Assembly: GCF_028553725.1 (NCBI RefSeq)
Contig: NZ_CP067125.1
Location: 1-64,000, forward strand
Reading direction: 5' to 3'
Source of the DNA: Paracoccus alcaliphilus
GTDB taxonomy: Bacteria > Pseudomonadota > Alphaproteobacteria > Rhodobacterales > Rhodobacteraceae
Length of the DNA stretch: 64,000 bases
Both the position numbers and the translations under genes were made by a program. Below, in pieces: positions 1 to 8,208 of this stretch (position 1 is its first letter; each line of letters begins with the position of its first letter). The notes below the pieces were generated by a model, which saw only the letters and a list, made by a program, of their open reading frames with translations, was not told where the DNA came from and ran no database searches.

Positions 1-60
1 CCAGACCAGCGCGGAAAACAGCACCGCCGCCACGCCGATCCCGTATTCCCGTGATGACAT
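1..60 (-). CDS. Start of a membrane transporter, probably EamA/DMT family (partial)
   Basis: Only the first 20 codons lie in the window. The start codon at 60-58 follows the stop of the TetR gene by two bases on the same strand, so the two are probably cotranscribed. The visible peptide (MSSREYGIGVAAVLFSALVW) has a short polar start and then a hydrophobic helix, the pattern of the first transmembrane segment of EamA/DMT drug-metabolite exporters. The family call rests on this one helix and on the TetR neighbour; another multi-pass exporter is possible. Confidence 0.45.
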   Translation of the reverse strand, partial: MSSREYGIGVAAVLFSALVW

Positions 61-62
61 CG

Positions 63-650
63 TCACAGCGTCTCCAGCATGTCAGAGGCCATACGGCGGG
101 CTTCAACGACCAATACGCTGCTGCCCTCCAGCCCCGCCCGCGCCATCGCCCCTTCCAGCAGGAACGCCATCTGTCTGGCCATGCGCGCCGCCCGGGCTTC
201 ATCCGCGATCAGTTCGGACAGATGCGCGGCCAGAATCGCCTGAACCTCTTCCTTGTGGTGCCGGACGGCCTGACGGCCCACATCGCCCGTTGTCAGTTCG
301 GCGGCGGCATTCAGCAGGCCACAACCGCGAAAGCCGCGTTCGTAATCATCTTCAGCATGGTCCTGATAGGCATCAAAAACGGCCAGCACCTTCTGTTGCG
401 GGGTCACGGCCTGCTGCACCCGGCGGTCATAGAGACCCAGCCACTCGGCATGACGCGCCTGAAGGTACTGGTTCACCAGATCGGCTTTGGACGCGAAATT
501 GTTATAGAGGCTTTTCTTCGCCACCCCCGCCCTTTGCACGATGGCGTCGATGCCGGTCCCGTTGATCCCGTTGTTGTAAAACAGGATGCCCGCCGCCTTC
601 AGCAACCGCACGCGCGCACTTTCCAGCGCCTGTTTTTCGGATTGTTCCAT
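63..650 (-). CDS. TetR/AcrR-family transcriptional regulator
   Basis: This is a 195-residue protein of normal TetR length. The N-terminal helix-turn-helix spans about residues 14-60 (RLLKAAGILFYNNGINGTG, then AIVQRAGVAKKSLYNNFASK), with the typical SLYNNF recognition helix ending. The C-terminal half is the usual variable helical ligand-binding and dimer domain. It lies two bases upstream of a probable exporter gene on the same strand, the usual arrangement for a repressor that controls its own efflux partner. An inverted repeat just upstream (665-684) is a good operator candidate. The ligand is unknown. Confidence 0.88.
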   Translation of the reverse strand: MEQSEKQALESARVRLLKAAGILFYNNGINGTGIDAIVQRAGVAKKSLYNNFASKADLVNQYLQARHAEWLGLYDRRVQQAVTPQQKVLAVFDAYQDHAEDDYERGFRGCGLLNAAAELTTGDVGRQAVRHHKEEVQAILAAHLSELIADEARAARMARQMAFLLEGAMARAGLEGSSVLVVEARRMASDMLETL

Positions 651-664
651 GATCGCCCCGCCAG

Positions 665-684
665 TAGGTAGATCGGTATACCTA
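665..684. promoter_or_regulatory. Putative TetR operator
   Basis: The spacer upstream of the TetR gene holds the inverted repeat TAGGTA-N8-TACCTA, with a nested 8-bp palindrome GGTATACC. It lies 15 bp before the TetR start codon, where a bound repressor would block transcription. Autoregulation is inferred from family habit. Confidence 0.45.
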
Positions 685-711
685 TATCAGCACGGGCAGG
701 TCAAGACGGGT

Positions 712-1260
712 TCACCGGCGGCGTGGCGGCCAGATTCGCGACCAGATACCGTCGCGCCGGATCAGGACATGGTGCAGCGCCGCCCCGATATGCAGGGCCA
801 GCAGCAGGATCAGCAGGAACGCCGCGACGGCATGGACCAGTTGCGCGCTGTCGGCCAGCGGATCGGATTTCGCCAGCCAAGGCCCCGCGCCCAGCAGATC
901 CAGCAGCTCGATTGGGAACCCTCCGGCACGCACGCGTATAAAACCGCTGAGCGGCATGACCAGCAGCAGCCCATACAGCGTGACATGGGACAGCCCGGCA
1001 ATGCGCCGCTGCCAGCCCGGCATCGTATCGGGCAGGGGCGGCGGCTTGTGGGTCAGCCGATAGATCAGACGCGCCAGAATGACCGGGACCAGCAGCGTTC
1101 CAAGGTTCTTGTGAAACACGAACAAGGTATCCTGCACGCTGCGGGACAGCCCGTCCTGCGTCATCACCAGACCGGCCGGGATCATCAGCAGCACCGCAGC
1201 GGCCACGCCCCAATGAAACATCCGGGCGGGCGTCCGGTAACCGGGCTGATGATCCGTCAT
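712..1260 (-). CDS. Cytochrome b561 family protein
   Basis: A 182-residue membrane protein with four hydrophobic segments. Histidines fit the di-heme cytochrome b561 pattern: FHW near residue 16, FHKNLG near 50, SHVTLYG in the third segment, and LVHAVAA with ALHIGAALHH in the fourth. Such proteins move electrons between the quinone pool and periplasmic partners. I chose the start at 1260 (MTDHQPGYRTPARMFHW) because it gives the usual family N-terminus; an upstream start at 1320 would add 20 residues with no family character. It is divergent from the 1362-6523 operon. No redox partner is adjacent, although a quinoprotein and a Rieske protein lie 9 kb away. Confidence 0.85.
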   Translation of the reverse strand: MTDHQPGYRTPARMFHWGVAAAVLLMIPAGLVMTQDGLSRSVQDTLFVFHKNLGTLLVPVILARLIYRLTHKPPPLPDTMPGWQRRIAGLSHVTLYGLLLVMPLSGFIRVRAGGFPIELLDLLGAGPWLAKSDPLADSAQLVHAVAAFLLILLLALHIGAALHHVLIRRDGIWSRIWPPRRR

Positions 1261-1361
1261 CGCACCGTCTCCTTTCGCCCAGAATAAGCGAAACCCGCCC
1301 GTCTGCCTAGGCCGCGCCATGCAGCGCTTGACGCAAGGCCGGGTTGGCCTAGGCTTGAACG

Positions 1362-2123
1362 ATGCGCGACCCGGTCCGACCTTCCCAGCTGCGACCTTCC
1401 GGCCCCCGGACGGGCATTCCCGGCCAGATCGCGGTGACCGCTCTGTTCGGCGCCGTCGCGCTTCAGGCGGTGCGGCTGGCCGGGCTGCCGGGGGATGCGG
1501 CGGGGTGGCTGGCCGCGTCTGTCGCCTGGCTGCTGGGCTGCGTCCTTGTCGCCGCGCTGATGCGGCGCAGCTATCCCCATGACCGGCTGGGGGGCGGCAA
1601 TATCGTGACGCTGCTGCGCGGTGCCCTTGTCTGCGCCCTGCTGCCGCCGCTGCTGGCGGGCGAGGTGGGCGGCTGGGCGGTCGCCATCACGGGCGGCGTG
1701 GCATTCGCACTAGATGGCGTGGATGGCTGGCTGGCGCGTCGCAGCGGGCTTGCGTCGGATTTCGGCGGACGTTTCGACATGGAGGTCGATGCCGCGCTGG
1801 CCCTGATCCTGTCGCTGCACGCCCTTGCGGGCCCTCTGGTCGGGGCCGAAGTGCTGATGCTGGGCCTGATCCGCTATGGTTTCGTGGTTGCGGGCTGGTT
1901 CCGGGCGTGGCTGCGCGCGCCCCTGCCGCAGCGTCTCCGGCGCAAGCTGGTCTGCGTCATGCAACTGGCGGTGCTGATCGCGCTGCAACTGCCGGTCATG
2001 CCCGCTGACCCGGCCATCTGGTTGACGCGGCTCATGGCAATGGTGCTGATCTGGTCATTCGTGATCGACATCCGCTGGCTGTGGCAACACCGCAGGGAAC
2101 GCAGGGCGGGTCAGATTGGTTGA
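1362..2123 (+). CDS. CDP-alcohol phosphatidyltransferase family protein
   Basis: A 253-residue membrane enzyme with several hydrophobic helices. The full family signature D-x2-DG-x2-AR-x8-G-x3-D-x3-D is present around residues 113-138 (DGVDGWLARR, then GGRFDMEVD). The family transfers a phospho-alcohol from a CDP-linked donor to an acceptor alcohol, as in phospholipid and inositol phospholipid synthesis. The acceptor cannot be read from sequence. It is the first gene of an operon with an NMT1-type ABC importer and a glycosyltransferase, 45 bp before the binding-protein gene, which hints at a specialised lipid or headgroup rather than housekeeping PgsA or PssA. Confidence 0.85.
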   Translation: MRDPVRPSQLRPSGPRTGIPGQIAVTALFGAVALQAVRLAGLPGDAAGWLAASVAWLLGCVLVAALMRRSYPHDRLGGGNIVTLLRGALVCALLPPLLAGEVGGWAVAITGGVAFALDGVDGWLARRSGLASDFGGRFDMEVDAALALILSLHALAGPLVGAEVLMLGLIRYGFVVAGWFRAWLRAPLPQRLRRKLVCVMQLAVLIALQLPVMPADPAIWLTRLMAMVLIWSFVIDIRWLWQHRRERRAGQIG

Positions 2124-2168
2124 TTCCGCACGCCCTGTTGCCCTATCCCAGTGGACGGAGGTTTTCTG

Positions 2169-3161
2169 ATGTTTCCCATAAGCCTGACACGGCGGCGGCT
2201 GCTGGCCGGTGGAGCGGCGGGGCTGCTGATTGGCGGTCTGAACCTGCGCGTGGCGCGGGCGGAAACCGCAGTCGGTCTGCAACTGTCATGGCTGCATTCG
2301 GTGCAGTTCGCGGGCAGCTATCTGGCGCGCGAGAACGGCTGGTGGCGCGAGGCGGGGCTTGAGGTGTCGCTGTTGCAGGGCGGGCCGAACGCGCCGGTCG
2401 AGCCCCCGGTGGTGTCGGGAACGGCGCTGGTCGGGATCTCTGCCGCCGATTATACCGCCGCCGCACTGGCGCAGGGCGCGCGGTTCCGGATCATTGGCGT
2501 GGCGATGCAGAAAAACCCTTTTGTCATCGCCTCGCTGCCCGACAATCCGGTCCATGCCCCTGCCGATCTGGCGGGCAGGCGGATCGGGATGGCGCTGGCC
2601 AATATGCCGGTGCTGCGGGCCTTTTGCAGCCTGAACGACGTGGATTTCGACTCTATCGAGGTCGTGCCGACCCAATATTCCGCCCAGCCTCTGGTCGCCA
2701 AAGAGGTTGATTGCCTGCTGTGCTGGGAAACCGATCTGCCAGTGGCGATGGCGATTCAGGGGATTGAATCGGTGACGATGCTGATGGCCGATCACGGCTA
2801 TGCGCTGCATTCCCAAACCTATATCGCGACCGAGGACAGCCTTGCCGACCGCCGCGCCGAACTGGTCTCGCTGATGGCGGGCGAGGCGCGGGGCTGGGAT
2901 GCCGCCCGCGCCGATCCGGGTGCCGCCGCCGAACTGGTGGTGCGGATGTTCCCCGATGCCGGGCTGGATCTGGAGACGCAGAAATTGCAGGCCGAACGGC
3001 AGATGCCGCTGATGTTTTCCGACCTGACCGACGAACATGGCTTCGGCTGGTGGGATGATGCCAGCGTCAGCGCCAATATCGAAACGCTGGCCCTGCTGGG
3101 ATATGAGGTGGCGTCGGATTTGTGGGACCGCTCGATCCTTGAAGAAATCCATGCCGGTTGA
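2169..3161 (+). CDS. NMT1/THI5-like ABC transporter substrate-binding protein (Tat signal)
   Basis: A 330-residue periplasmic binding protein. The N-terminus has a twin-arginine signal (LTRRRLLAGG) with a hydrophobic core ending near VARA. The mature start (LQLSWLHSVQFAGSYLAREN) is typical of the NMT1/SsuA superfamily, whose members bind pyrimidines, riboflavin precursors, sulfonates or similar compounds. The ATG at 2169 has a GGAGG ribosome site 8-10 bases upstream; the GTG at 2151 would put extra residues before the signal. The end overlaps the ATPase gene by 11 bases. The substrate is unknown. Confidence 0.87.
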   Translation: MFPISLTRRRLLAGGAAGLLIGGLNLRVARAETAVGLQLSWLHSVQFAGSYLARENGWWREAGLEVSLLQGGPNAPVEPPVVSGTALVGISAADYTAAALAQGARFRIIGVAMQKNPFVIASLPDNPVHAPADLAGRRIGMALANMPVLRAFCSLNDVDFDSIEVVPTQYSAQPLVAKEVDCLLCWETDLPVAMAIQGIESVTMLMADHGYALHSQTYIATEDSLADRRAELVSLMAGEARGWDAARADPGAAAELVVRMFPDAGLDLETQKLQAERQMPLMFSDLTDEHGFGWWDDASVSANIETLALLGYEVASDLWDRSILEEIHAG

Positions 3162-3939
3162 CGCGCAGGCCGGGATCACCTGCTTTGGGCTGGGCAAGAC
3201 CTTTGCGGGCGGGGTTCAGGCGGTCGCACCCGTCGATCTCGATCTTGCCGCAGGCCGGACGACCGCGCTGATCGGGCCATCGGGCTGCGGGAAATCGACC
3301 CTCTTGCGTCTGATCGCGGGGCTGGAGCAACCGACGGTGGGACAGGTCCGCATCGCCGGGCGAACCTCCGCCGAGCAGCGCCGGCGCGGCGCGATCTCGA
3401 TCGCCTTTCAGGATCCGTCCTTGCTGCCGTGGCTGACGGTGCGCGGCAATATCGCGCTGGCGCGGAAACTGGCGCGGCAGACCCCCGACCCGGCGCTGAT
3501 CGGGGAATTGATCGGGCTGGTCGGACTGGACGGTTTCGCCGATACCAGACCCGCCGCGCTGTCGGGGGGGATGCGCCAGCGCGCGGCGATCGCGCGGGCG
3601 CTGGTCACGCAGCCGCAGATCCTGCTGATGGACGAACCCTTCGGCGCGGTGGACGAACTGACCCGCCAGCAACTGGCCCGCGATCTGCCGCCGCTATGGC
3701 AACCGCGCGGCACGACGACGCTGCTGGTCACCCATTCGATCCGAGAGGCGGTGATGCTGTCCGACCGCATCCTTGTGCTGTCGCCGCGCCCCGCCCGCGT
3801 CGTGGCCGATATCGAAGTGCCTCTGCCCCGCCCCCGCGCGCCCGGACTGGCCGACAGCCCCGCGTTCCGCCAGGTCGCAGCGCAGGCATCCGCCGCGCTG
3901 GCCCTTGGCGAAGACAGCCCGCCACTGGCCGCGCAATGA
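3151..3939 (+). CDS. ABC transporter ATP-binding protein (SsuB/TauB/ThiZ-like)
   Basis: A 262-residue ATPase with every ABC motif: Walker A GPSGCGKST, Q-loop (AFQDPSLLPWLTV), signature LSGGMRQR, Walker B LLMDEPFGAVD and switch histidine LLVTHS. The QDPSLLPWLTV segment is usual in importers of the nitrate/sulfonate/taurine group, in agreement with the NMT1-type binding protein before it. The start at 3151 overlaps the upstream gene, so translation is probably coupled. It energises the fused permease that follows and overlaps its end by four bases. Confidence 0.93.
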   Translation: MPVDAQAGITCFGLGKTFAGGVQAVAPVDLDLAAGRTTALIGPSGCGKSTLLRLIAGLEQPTVGQVRIAGRTSAEQRRRGAISIAFQDPSLLPWLTVRGNIALARKLARQTPDPALIGELIGLVGLDGFADTRPAALSGGMRQRAAIARALVTQPQILLMDEPFGAVDELTRQQLARDLPPLWQPRGTTTLLVTHSIREAVMLSDRILVLSPRPARVVADIEVPLPRPRAPGLADSPAFRQVAAQASAALALGEDSPPLAAQ

Positions 3940-5483
3940 CCCGGTTGGCGGGATCGGCCGGGGCCATGATGGCTTTGGGGGCTCTGCTGATCGGCTGGTC
4001 CTGGCTGGCGGCCGCCACGGCGGCCAGCCAACTGATCGCCGCCCCGGCCGAGGTGATCCGCTGGTTTGTGGACAACCCCGGCCTTATCTGGCGGGCGCTG
4101 GCCGTCACCTTCGGCAATGCGGCCATCGGCTTTGCCCTTGGCAATCTGGCGGCGGTGCTGCTGGCCGCCATCGCCTTCACATGGCCGCGGCTGCTGAATG
4201 CGATCAGCGGGCTGGCGCTGGTGGTGTTCTGCCTGCCGCTGATCGCGACCGGGCCGATCCTGCGGGTGCTGATGGGGCCGGGCGAGGGGCCGCAGATCGC
4301 CCTTGCCGCGCTGGCGGTCTATTACACGACGCTGATCCCGCTGCTGACCGGGCTCAGGGCCATGCCTGCGGTCTGGCTGGATCTGGTCCACAGCTATGGC
4401 AGGGGGCGGATGGCCGAGCTGATCCATATCCGGGCGCGGGCCGCGCTGCCCTATCTGTTCGCGGGACTTCAGATTGCCGCACCCGCCGCCTTTCTGGGCG
4501 CGATGGTGGGCGAGTTCACCGGGGCCGAGCGCGGCATGGGCGTGCTGACCATCCGCTTCATGCGCGCGATGGATGTGCCCGCGCTGTGGGCCATCGCACT
4601 GCTGGCGGCGGCAGTGTCGATGGCGGTCTATGCCGCGATCGGGACGCTGGCGCGGATGCTGCTGCATGACCCGCCGCCGGTGATCCTTGCGCCGCCCCGA
4701 CCGCCCGCATCGCGCGCGACGACCGGGCCACTGGTGCTGATCGCCGTGGTGGTGACTCTGTGGTGGGGCGGGATGGAGCTGTTCGATCTCAATCCGTTTT
4801 TCGCCAAACGCCCCGACGATGTGATCGCGGCGCTGACATCGGCCCCGGATGCCGCCGTGACACGAGGCGCGTTGACGCAGGCGCTGCGCGAGACGGCGGT
4901 GTTCCTGCTGCCCGGCTATCTGGCGGGGCTGGCACTGGGCGCGGGGCTGGCCGTCCTGCTGACCCTGCTGCCCGGGCTGGCGGCGCTGGTCATGCCGGTG
5001 GCCGTCGCGCTGCGGTCCATCCCCATCGTCACCACCGCGCCGCTGATCGTGCTGTTTCTGGGGCGCGGCGCGACCGGGACCATCGCGCTGGTGGCGGTGA
5101 TGGTGTTCTTTCCGACGCTGGTCGCCTGCCTGCACGGGTTGCGGCAGGCACCGGGCCAGATCCTCGACGTGTTCCAGACCTATGCCGCGGGTCCGCTGCG
5201 CCAGATGATCCATATCCGCATCCCCGCCATGCTGCCCGCCCTGTTCGCCGCCGCAAGGATCAGCGTTCCCGCCGCCGTCCTTGCCATCACCGTGGTCGAG
5301 TGGCTGACCACCGGGCGCGGCCTTGGTAGCCTGATGGCGCTGTCGGCATCGACATCGAACTATAACCTGCTGTGGGCGGCGGTGGTCGTGGTCACGGTGA
5401 TCTCGGTCCTGTGCCACGCAGCGGTGGCGATGGTCGAGCGGCGCGTCCTGCGCATCTATGCGCCCGAGCAGTTGCGGCCATGA
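3936..5483 (+). CDS. Fused double-domain ABC permease (NMT1/SsuC type)
   Basis: A 515-residue membrane protein holding two consecutive permease domains. Each has its own EAA coupling loop: YGRGRMAELIHIRARAALPY in the first half and YAAGPLRQMIHIRIPAMLPA in the second. SsuC-type permeases are normally about 260 residues and work as homodimers, so this looks like a tandem duplication and fusion that now makes a pseudo-heterodimer. The start ATG at 3936 overlaps the ATPase stop (ATGA). The two halves differ clearly, so the fusion is not recent. Substrate unknown. Confidence 0.9.
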   Translation: MTRLAGSAGAMMALGALLIGWSWLAAATAASQLIAAPAEVIRWFVDNPGLIWRALAVTFGNAAIGFALGNLAAVLLAAIAFTWPRLLNAISGLALVVFCLPLIATGPILRVLMGPGEGPQIALAALAVYYTTLIPLLTGLRAMPAVWLDLVHSYGRGRMAELIHIRARAALPYLFAGLQIAAPAAFLGAMVGEFTGAERGMGVLTIRFMRAMDVPALWAIALLAAAVSMAVYAAIGTLARMLLHDPPPVILAPPRPPASRATTGPLVLIAVVVTLWWGGMELFDLNPFFAKRPDDVIAALTSAPDAAVTRGALTQALRETAVFLLPGYLAGLALGAGLAVLLTLLPGLAALVMPVAVALRSIPIVTTAPLIVLFLGRGATGTIALVAVMVFFPTLVACLHGLRQAPGQILDVFQTYAAGPLRQMIHIRIPAMLPALFAAARISVPAAVLAITVVEWLTTGRGLGSLMALSASTSNYNLLWAAVVVVTVISVLCHAAVAMVERRVLRIYAPEQLRP

Positions 5484-6523
5484 CGCCCGCCGCCTTCGCC
5501 ATTCCCGGAGACATCGCCACCCTGACCGGCGGCTATATCTATGAACGCCGCCTGCTGGAGGGGCTGCGCGAACTGGGCCACGACATGCAGCATCTGGAAC
5601 TGCCCGCCAGCTTTCCCGACCCGGACCCGGCCGCGATGGCGCAGGCCGTCAAGGCGCTGCAAGCCGTCGATCCCGCCCGCCTGCTGATCCTTGACGGGCT
5701 GGTCTTCGGCGCCATCGACACAGCCGGGCTTGCCAGGGTGCGCGCGCCCGTCATCGCCATGTGCCATCACCCGCTGGCGCTGGAAAGCAACCTTGCCCCC
5801 GCGCGCCGCGATCACCTGTTTCGCACCGAATACGACAATCTGCGGCTGGCCCGGCATGTGCTGGTGCCCAGCCCTCATACCCGGCAGATCCTGATCCGGC
5901 GCTATGACGTTGCCCCCGATCGCATCACCGTCGCGCGGCCCGGGGTGGACCGCCCGCGTCTTGCGCCAGCGCCGGTCACGCCGCCGCTGATCCTGTCGGT
6001 GGGCATCCTGCATCCACGCAAGGGCCACGACATCCTGATCGAGGCCCTGTCACGGCTGTCCGATCTGAACTGGCAGGCGGTGATTGTCGGCAATCCGTGG
6101 GACGCGACCCATGCCGATGATCTGGCCCGGCAGATCGCAGGGTCGGTTGTCGCCGCAAAGGTCAGGCTGGCAGGGCGCGTGCCTTCGACTGAACTGGAAC
6201 AGCTGTACGCCGACGCCTCGATCTTTGCGCTGGCCACCCGGTATGAAGGTTACGGTATCGTCTTTGACGAAGCCCTTGCGCGCGGCCTGCCCATCGTCAG
6301 CTGCCATGTCGGCGCGGTCCCCGTTACCGTTCCGCCGGACGCGGGCCTGCTGGTCCCGCCCGAAAACGCAGAGGCGCTGGCCGATGCCCTGCGCCTGCTG
6401 ATCTCTGACCCCGCGCAGCGCGCCCGGCTGGCCCGGGCGGCGGCAAAGGCGGGGGACAGCTTGCCCGGCTGGGATCAGACGGCGCGGATCGCCAGCCGCG
6501 TGATCGCACGGATCGCAGGTTGA
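5480..6523 (+). CDS. Glycosyltransferase family 4 protein
   Basis: A 347-residue GT-B fold glycosyltransferase. The C-terminal half has the GT4 features: SVGILHPRKGHDILIEAL, where RKG contacts the nucleotide-sugar phosphate, and YEGYGIVFDEALARGLPIV with the E-x7-E element, followed by GLLVPPENAEALADAL. The N-terminal acceptor domain begins AIPGDIATLTGGYIYERRLL, also family-like. It overlaps the permease stop by four bases, so it belongs to the same operon. Together with the CDP-alcohol phosphatidyltransferase it suggests that a glycosylated lipid or small molecule is made or salvaged here. Acceptor and donor sugar are unknown. Confidence 0.88.
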   Translation: MTPAAFAIPGDIATLTGGYIYERRLLEGLRELGHDMQHLELPASFPDPDPAAMAQAVKALQAVDPARLLILDGLVFGAIDTAGLARVRAPVIAMCHHPLALESNLAPARRDHLFRTEYDNLRLARHVLVPSPHTRQILIRRYDVAPDRITVARPGVDRPRLAPAPVTPPLILSVGILHPRKGHDILIEALSRLSDLNWQAVIVGNPWDATHADDLARQIAGSVVAAKVRLAGRVPSTELEQLYADASIFALATRYEGYGIVFDEALARGLPIVSCHVGAVPVTVPPDAGLLVPPENAEALADALRLLISDPAQRARLARAAAKAGDSLPGWDQTARIASRVIARIAG

Positions 6524-6567
6524 TCGGCACCGCCCGCGAAAAGGGTCCTCGCAGGCGGTGCGACGTT

Positions 6568-8049
6568 CTAGCCCTTGATATAGACCACATGGGTCGTGGT
6601 GAACTCGTACAGCCCGTGCTTGCCATCCGCGCCGCCGATCCCGGATTTGCGGCGGCCGGCGTGGAAGCCCTGCATGGCCTCGAAATTCTCGCGGTTGATA
6701 TAGGTCTCGCCAAAGCGCAATTCCCGCGCCGCCTTCATCGCCGCGTTCAGGTCACGGGTATAGACCGACGAGGTCAGACCGTAATCGGAATCATTGGCCA
6801 GCGCGATGGCCTCGTCGAGGCTGTCAACGGGCTGGACCGGCAGAACCGGGCCGAAGGTTTCGCGGCGCATGATGTCCATCTCGGCGGTCGCGCCGGTGAT
6901 CAGCGTGGGCAGGTAGTGGAAACCCTCGGGCAGATCGGCACGCCTGCCGCCGGTCACGATGGTCGCACCCTGTTCGCGGGCCCGCTCGACCGCTTGCGCA
7001 ACCTTGTCCAGCCCGGCCTGATTGACCAGCGGACCCATATCCAGATCGGCCTCGGCAGAGGGATCGCCATAGCGGGTCGCCTCGAACAGCTGTTTCAGCC
7101 GGGCGACCAGATCGTCATGCACCTCGCGCTGGACATAGACACGCTCGGCGCAGTTGCAGACCTGCCCGGTATTGATCACGCGCGATGCGTGGATGGCCTG
7201 CGCGGCAAGCTCCAGATCGGCATCCTTCAACACGATGGCGGGGGCCTTGCCGCCCAGTTCCAGATTGACCTTGGTCAGGTTCTTGCCCGCCTCCTGCATG
7301 ATATGAGAGCCGGTGCCGACACTGCCGGTAAAGGTGATCAGGTCGATGCCGGGATGAGAGATCAGCGCCTGACCCGCCACAGCCCCGTGCCCGCCGACAA
7401 GATTGAACACCCCTTTCGGCATGTCGGTTTCAGCCAGCAGTTCCGCAAAGACATAGGCATTCAGCGGCGTTTCTTCGCTTGGCTTGATGACGATGGTATT
7501 GCCGGTGACCAGCGCCGGGGCCATCTTGCGGGCGATCAGGAAGAATGGGAAGTTCCACGGCAGCACCCCGGCCACCACGCCAAGCGGCTTGCGCAGCAGC
7601 AGCATGGTCTCGTTCGGGCGATCGCTGGTCAGGACCTCGCCCTCGATACGCCGCGCCCATTCGGCCATATAGTCGATGTAATCGGCGGTGAAATCGACCT
7701 CGACCTGCGCAAGGGGGCGGATCTTGCCCTGTTCCCTGACGATGATATCAGCCAGTTCGACCCGATGCTGGCGCAGCTTGGCCGAAACCTTGCGCAGATG
7801 GTTCGCGCGTTCGATGGCGGGCAGCCTTTCCCAATCTGGCTGCGCCTGACGGGCGGCCCGGACCGCCGCATCGACCTGATCGGCAGGGGTTTCGGGGATA
7901 TGGCCCAGAAGCGCGCCGGTCGCCGGGTTACGAACCTCGATCAGATCGGAACCGGCATCCGTAAAGGCGCCGTCGATGTAATTGCGATAGGTCCGCAGCT
8001 CGGCAGGGAAAGCCTCGGCGGGCAGACGGGTGGCGGGGGACAAGGTCAT
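6568..8049 (-). CDS. aldA: Aldehyde dehydrogenase, AldA (lactaldehyde/glycolaldehyde) type
   Basis: A 493-residue NAD-dependent aldehyde dehydrogenase of normal length. From memory it follows E. coli AldA closely across the whole chain, including FTADYIDYMAEWARRIEGE, GVLPWNFPFFLIARKMAPAL, the catalytic cysteine in SGQVCNCAERVYVQ-like INTGQVCNCAERVYVQ, and the C-terminal INRENFEAMQGFHAGRRKSG. AldA oxidises lactaldehyde and glycolaldehyde to the acids. The ATG at 8049 follows a GGAGGAGCG ribosome site; the upstream ATG at 8064 lies in that site. A palindrome and a TTGACC hexamer lie upstream, shared in arrangement with the PQQ dehydrogenase, so this enzyme probably finishes oxidation of the aldehyde that enzyme makes. 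Confidence 0.9.
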   Translation of the reverse strand: MTLSPATRLPAEAFPAELRTYRNYIDGAFTDAGSDLIEVRNPATGALLGHIPETPADQVDAAVRAARQAQPDWERLPAIERANHLRKVSAKLRQHRVELADIIVREQGKIRPLAQVEVDFTADYIDYMAEWARRIEGEVLTSDRPNETMLLLRKPLGVVAGVLPWNFPFFLIARKMAPALVTGNTIVIKPSEETPLNAYVFAELLAETDMPKGVFNLVGGHGAVAGQALISHPGIDLITFTGSVGTGSHIMQEAGKNLTKVNLELGGKAPAIVLKDADLELAAQAIHASRVINTGQVCNCAERVYVQREVHDDLVARLKQLFEATRYGDPSAEADLDMGPLVNQAGLDKVAQAVERAREQGATIVTGGRRADLPEGFHYLPTLITGATAEMDIMRRETFGPVLPVQPVDSLDEAIALANDSDYGLTSSVYTRDLNAAMKAARELRFGETYINRENFEAMQGFHAGRRKSGIGGADGKHGLYEFTTTHVVYIKG

Positions 8050-8132
8050 GCTGCGCTCCTCCATGTCAGCATCTTCACTGTCTCGGCCAGACGGGCCGAC
8101 ACCCGTCGAATTCGACGGCGGCAGGGGCGGCA

Positions 8133-8184
8133 GGTCAATTTCTGGTCGGATGGAAGTTGCGCCGGACCGGCTCAGAACTGAGCC
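8133..8184 (-). promoter_or_regulatory. aldA promoter with palindromic activator site
   Basis: The palindrome GGCTCAGAACTGAGCC (8169-8184) lies 120 bp before the aldA start. Thirty bases further toward the gene is TTGACC (8138-8133), followed after 17 bases by TCGAAT as a weak -10. The same palindrome, differing only in one central base, stands 29 bases from TTGACG upstream of the PQQ dehydrogenase. The matched spacing supports one regulator acting on both promoters; the GAF/Fis protein encoded next door is the obvious candidate. Confidence 0.6.
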
Positions 8185-8208
8185 GTTTGCGCGTGGGGCC
8201 GGATATTG

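Noticed and set aside
3408..5417. A 669-codon minus-strand frame, very rich in Gln, His and Arg
   Set aside because: It is antisense to the ABC ATPase and permease genes; biased composition marks it as a shadow.
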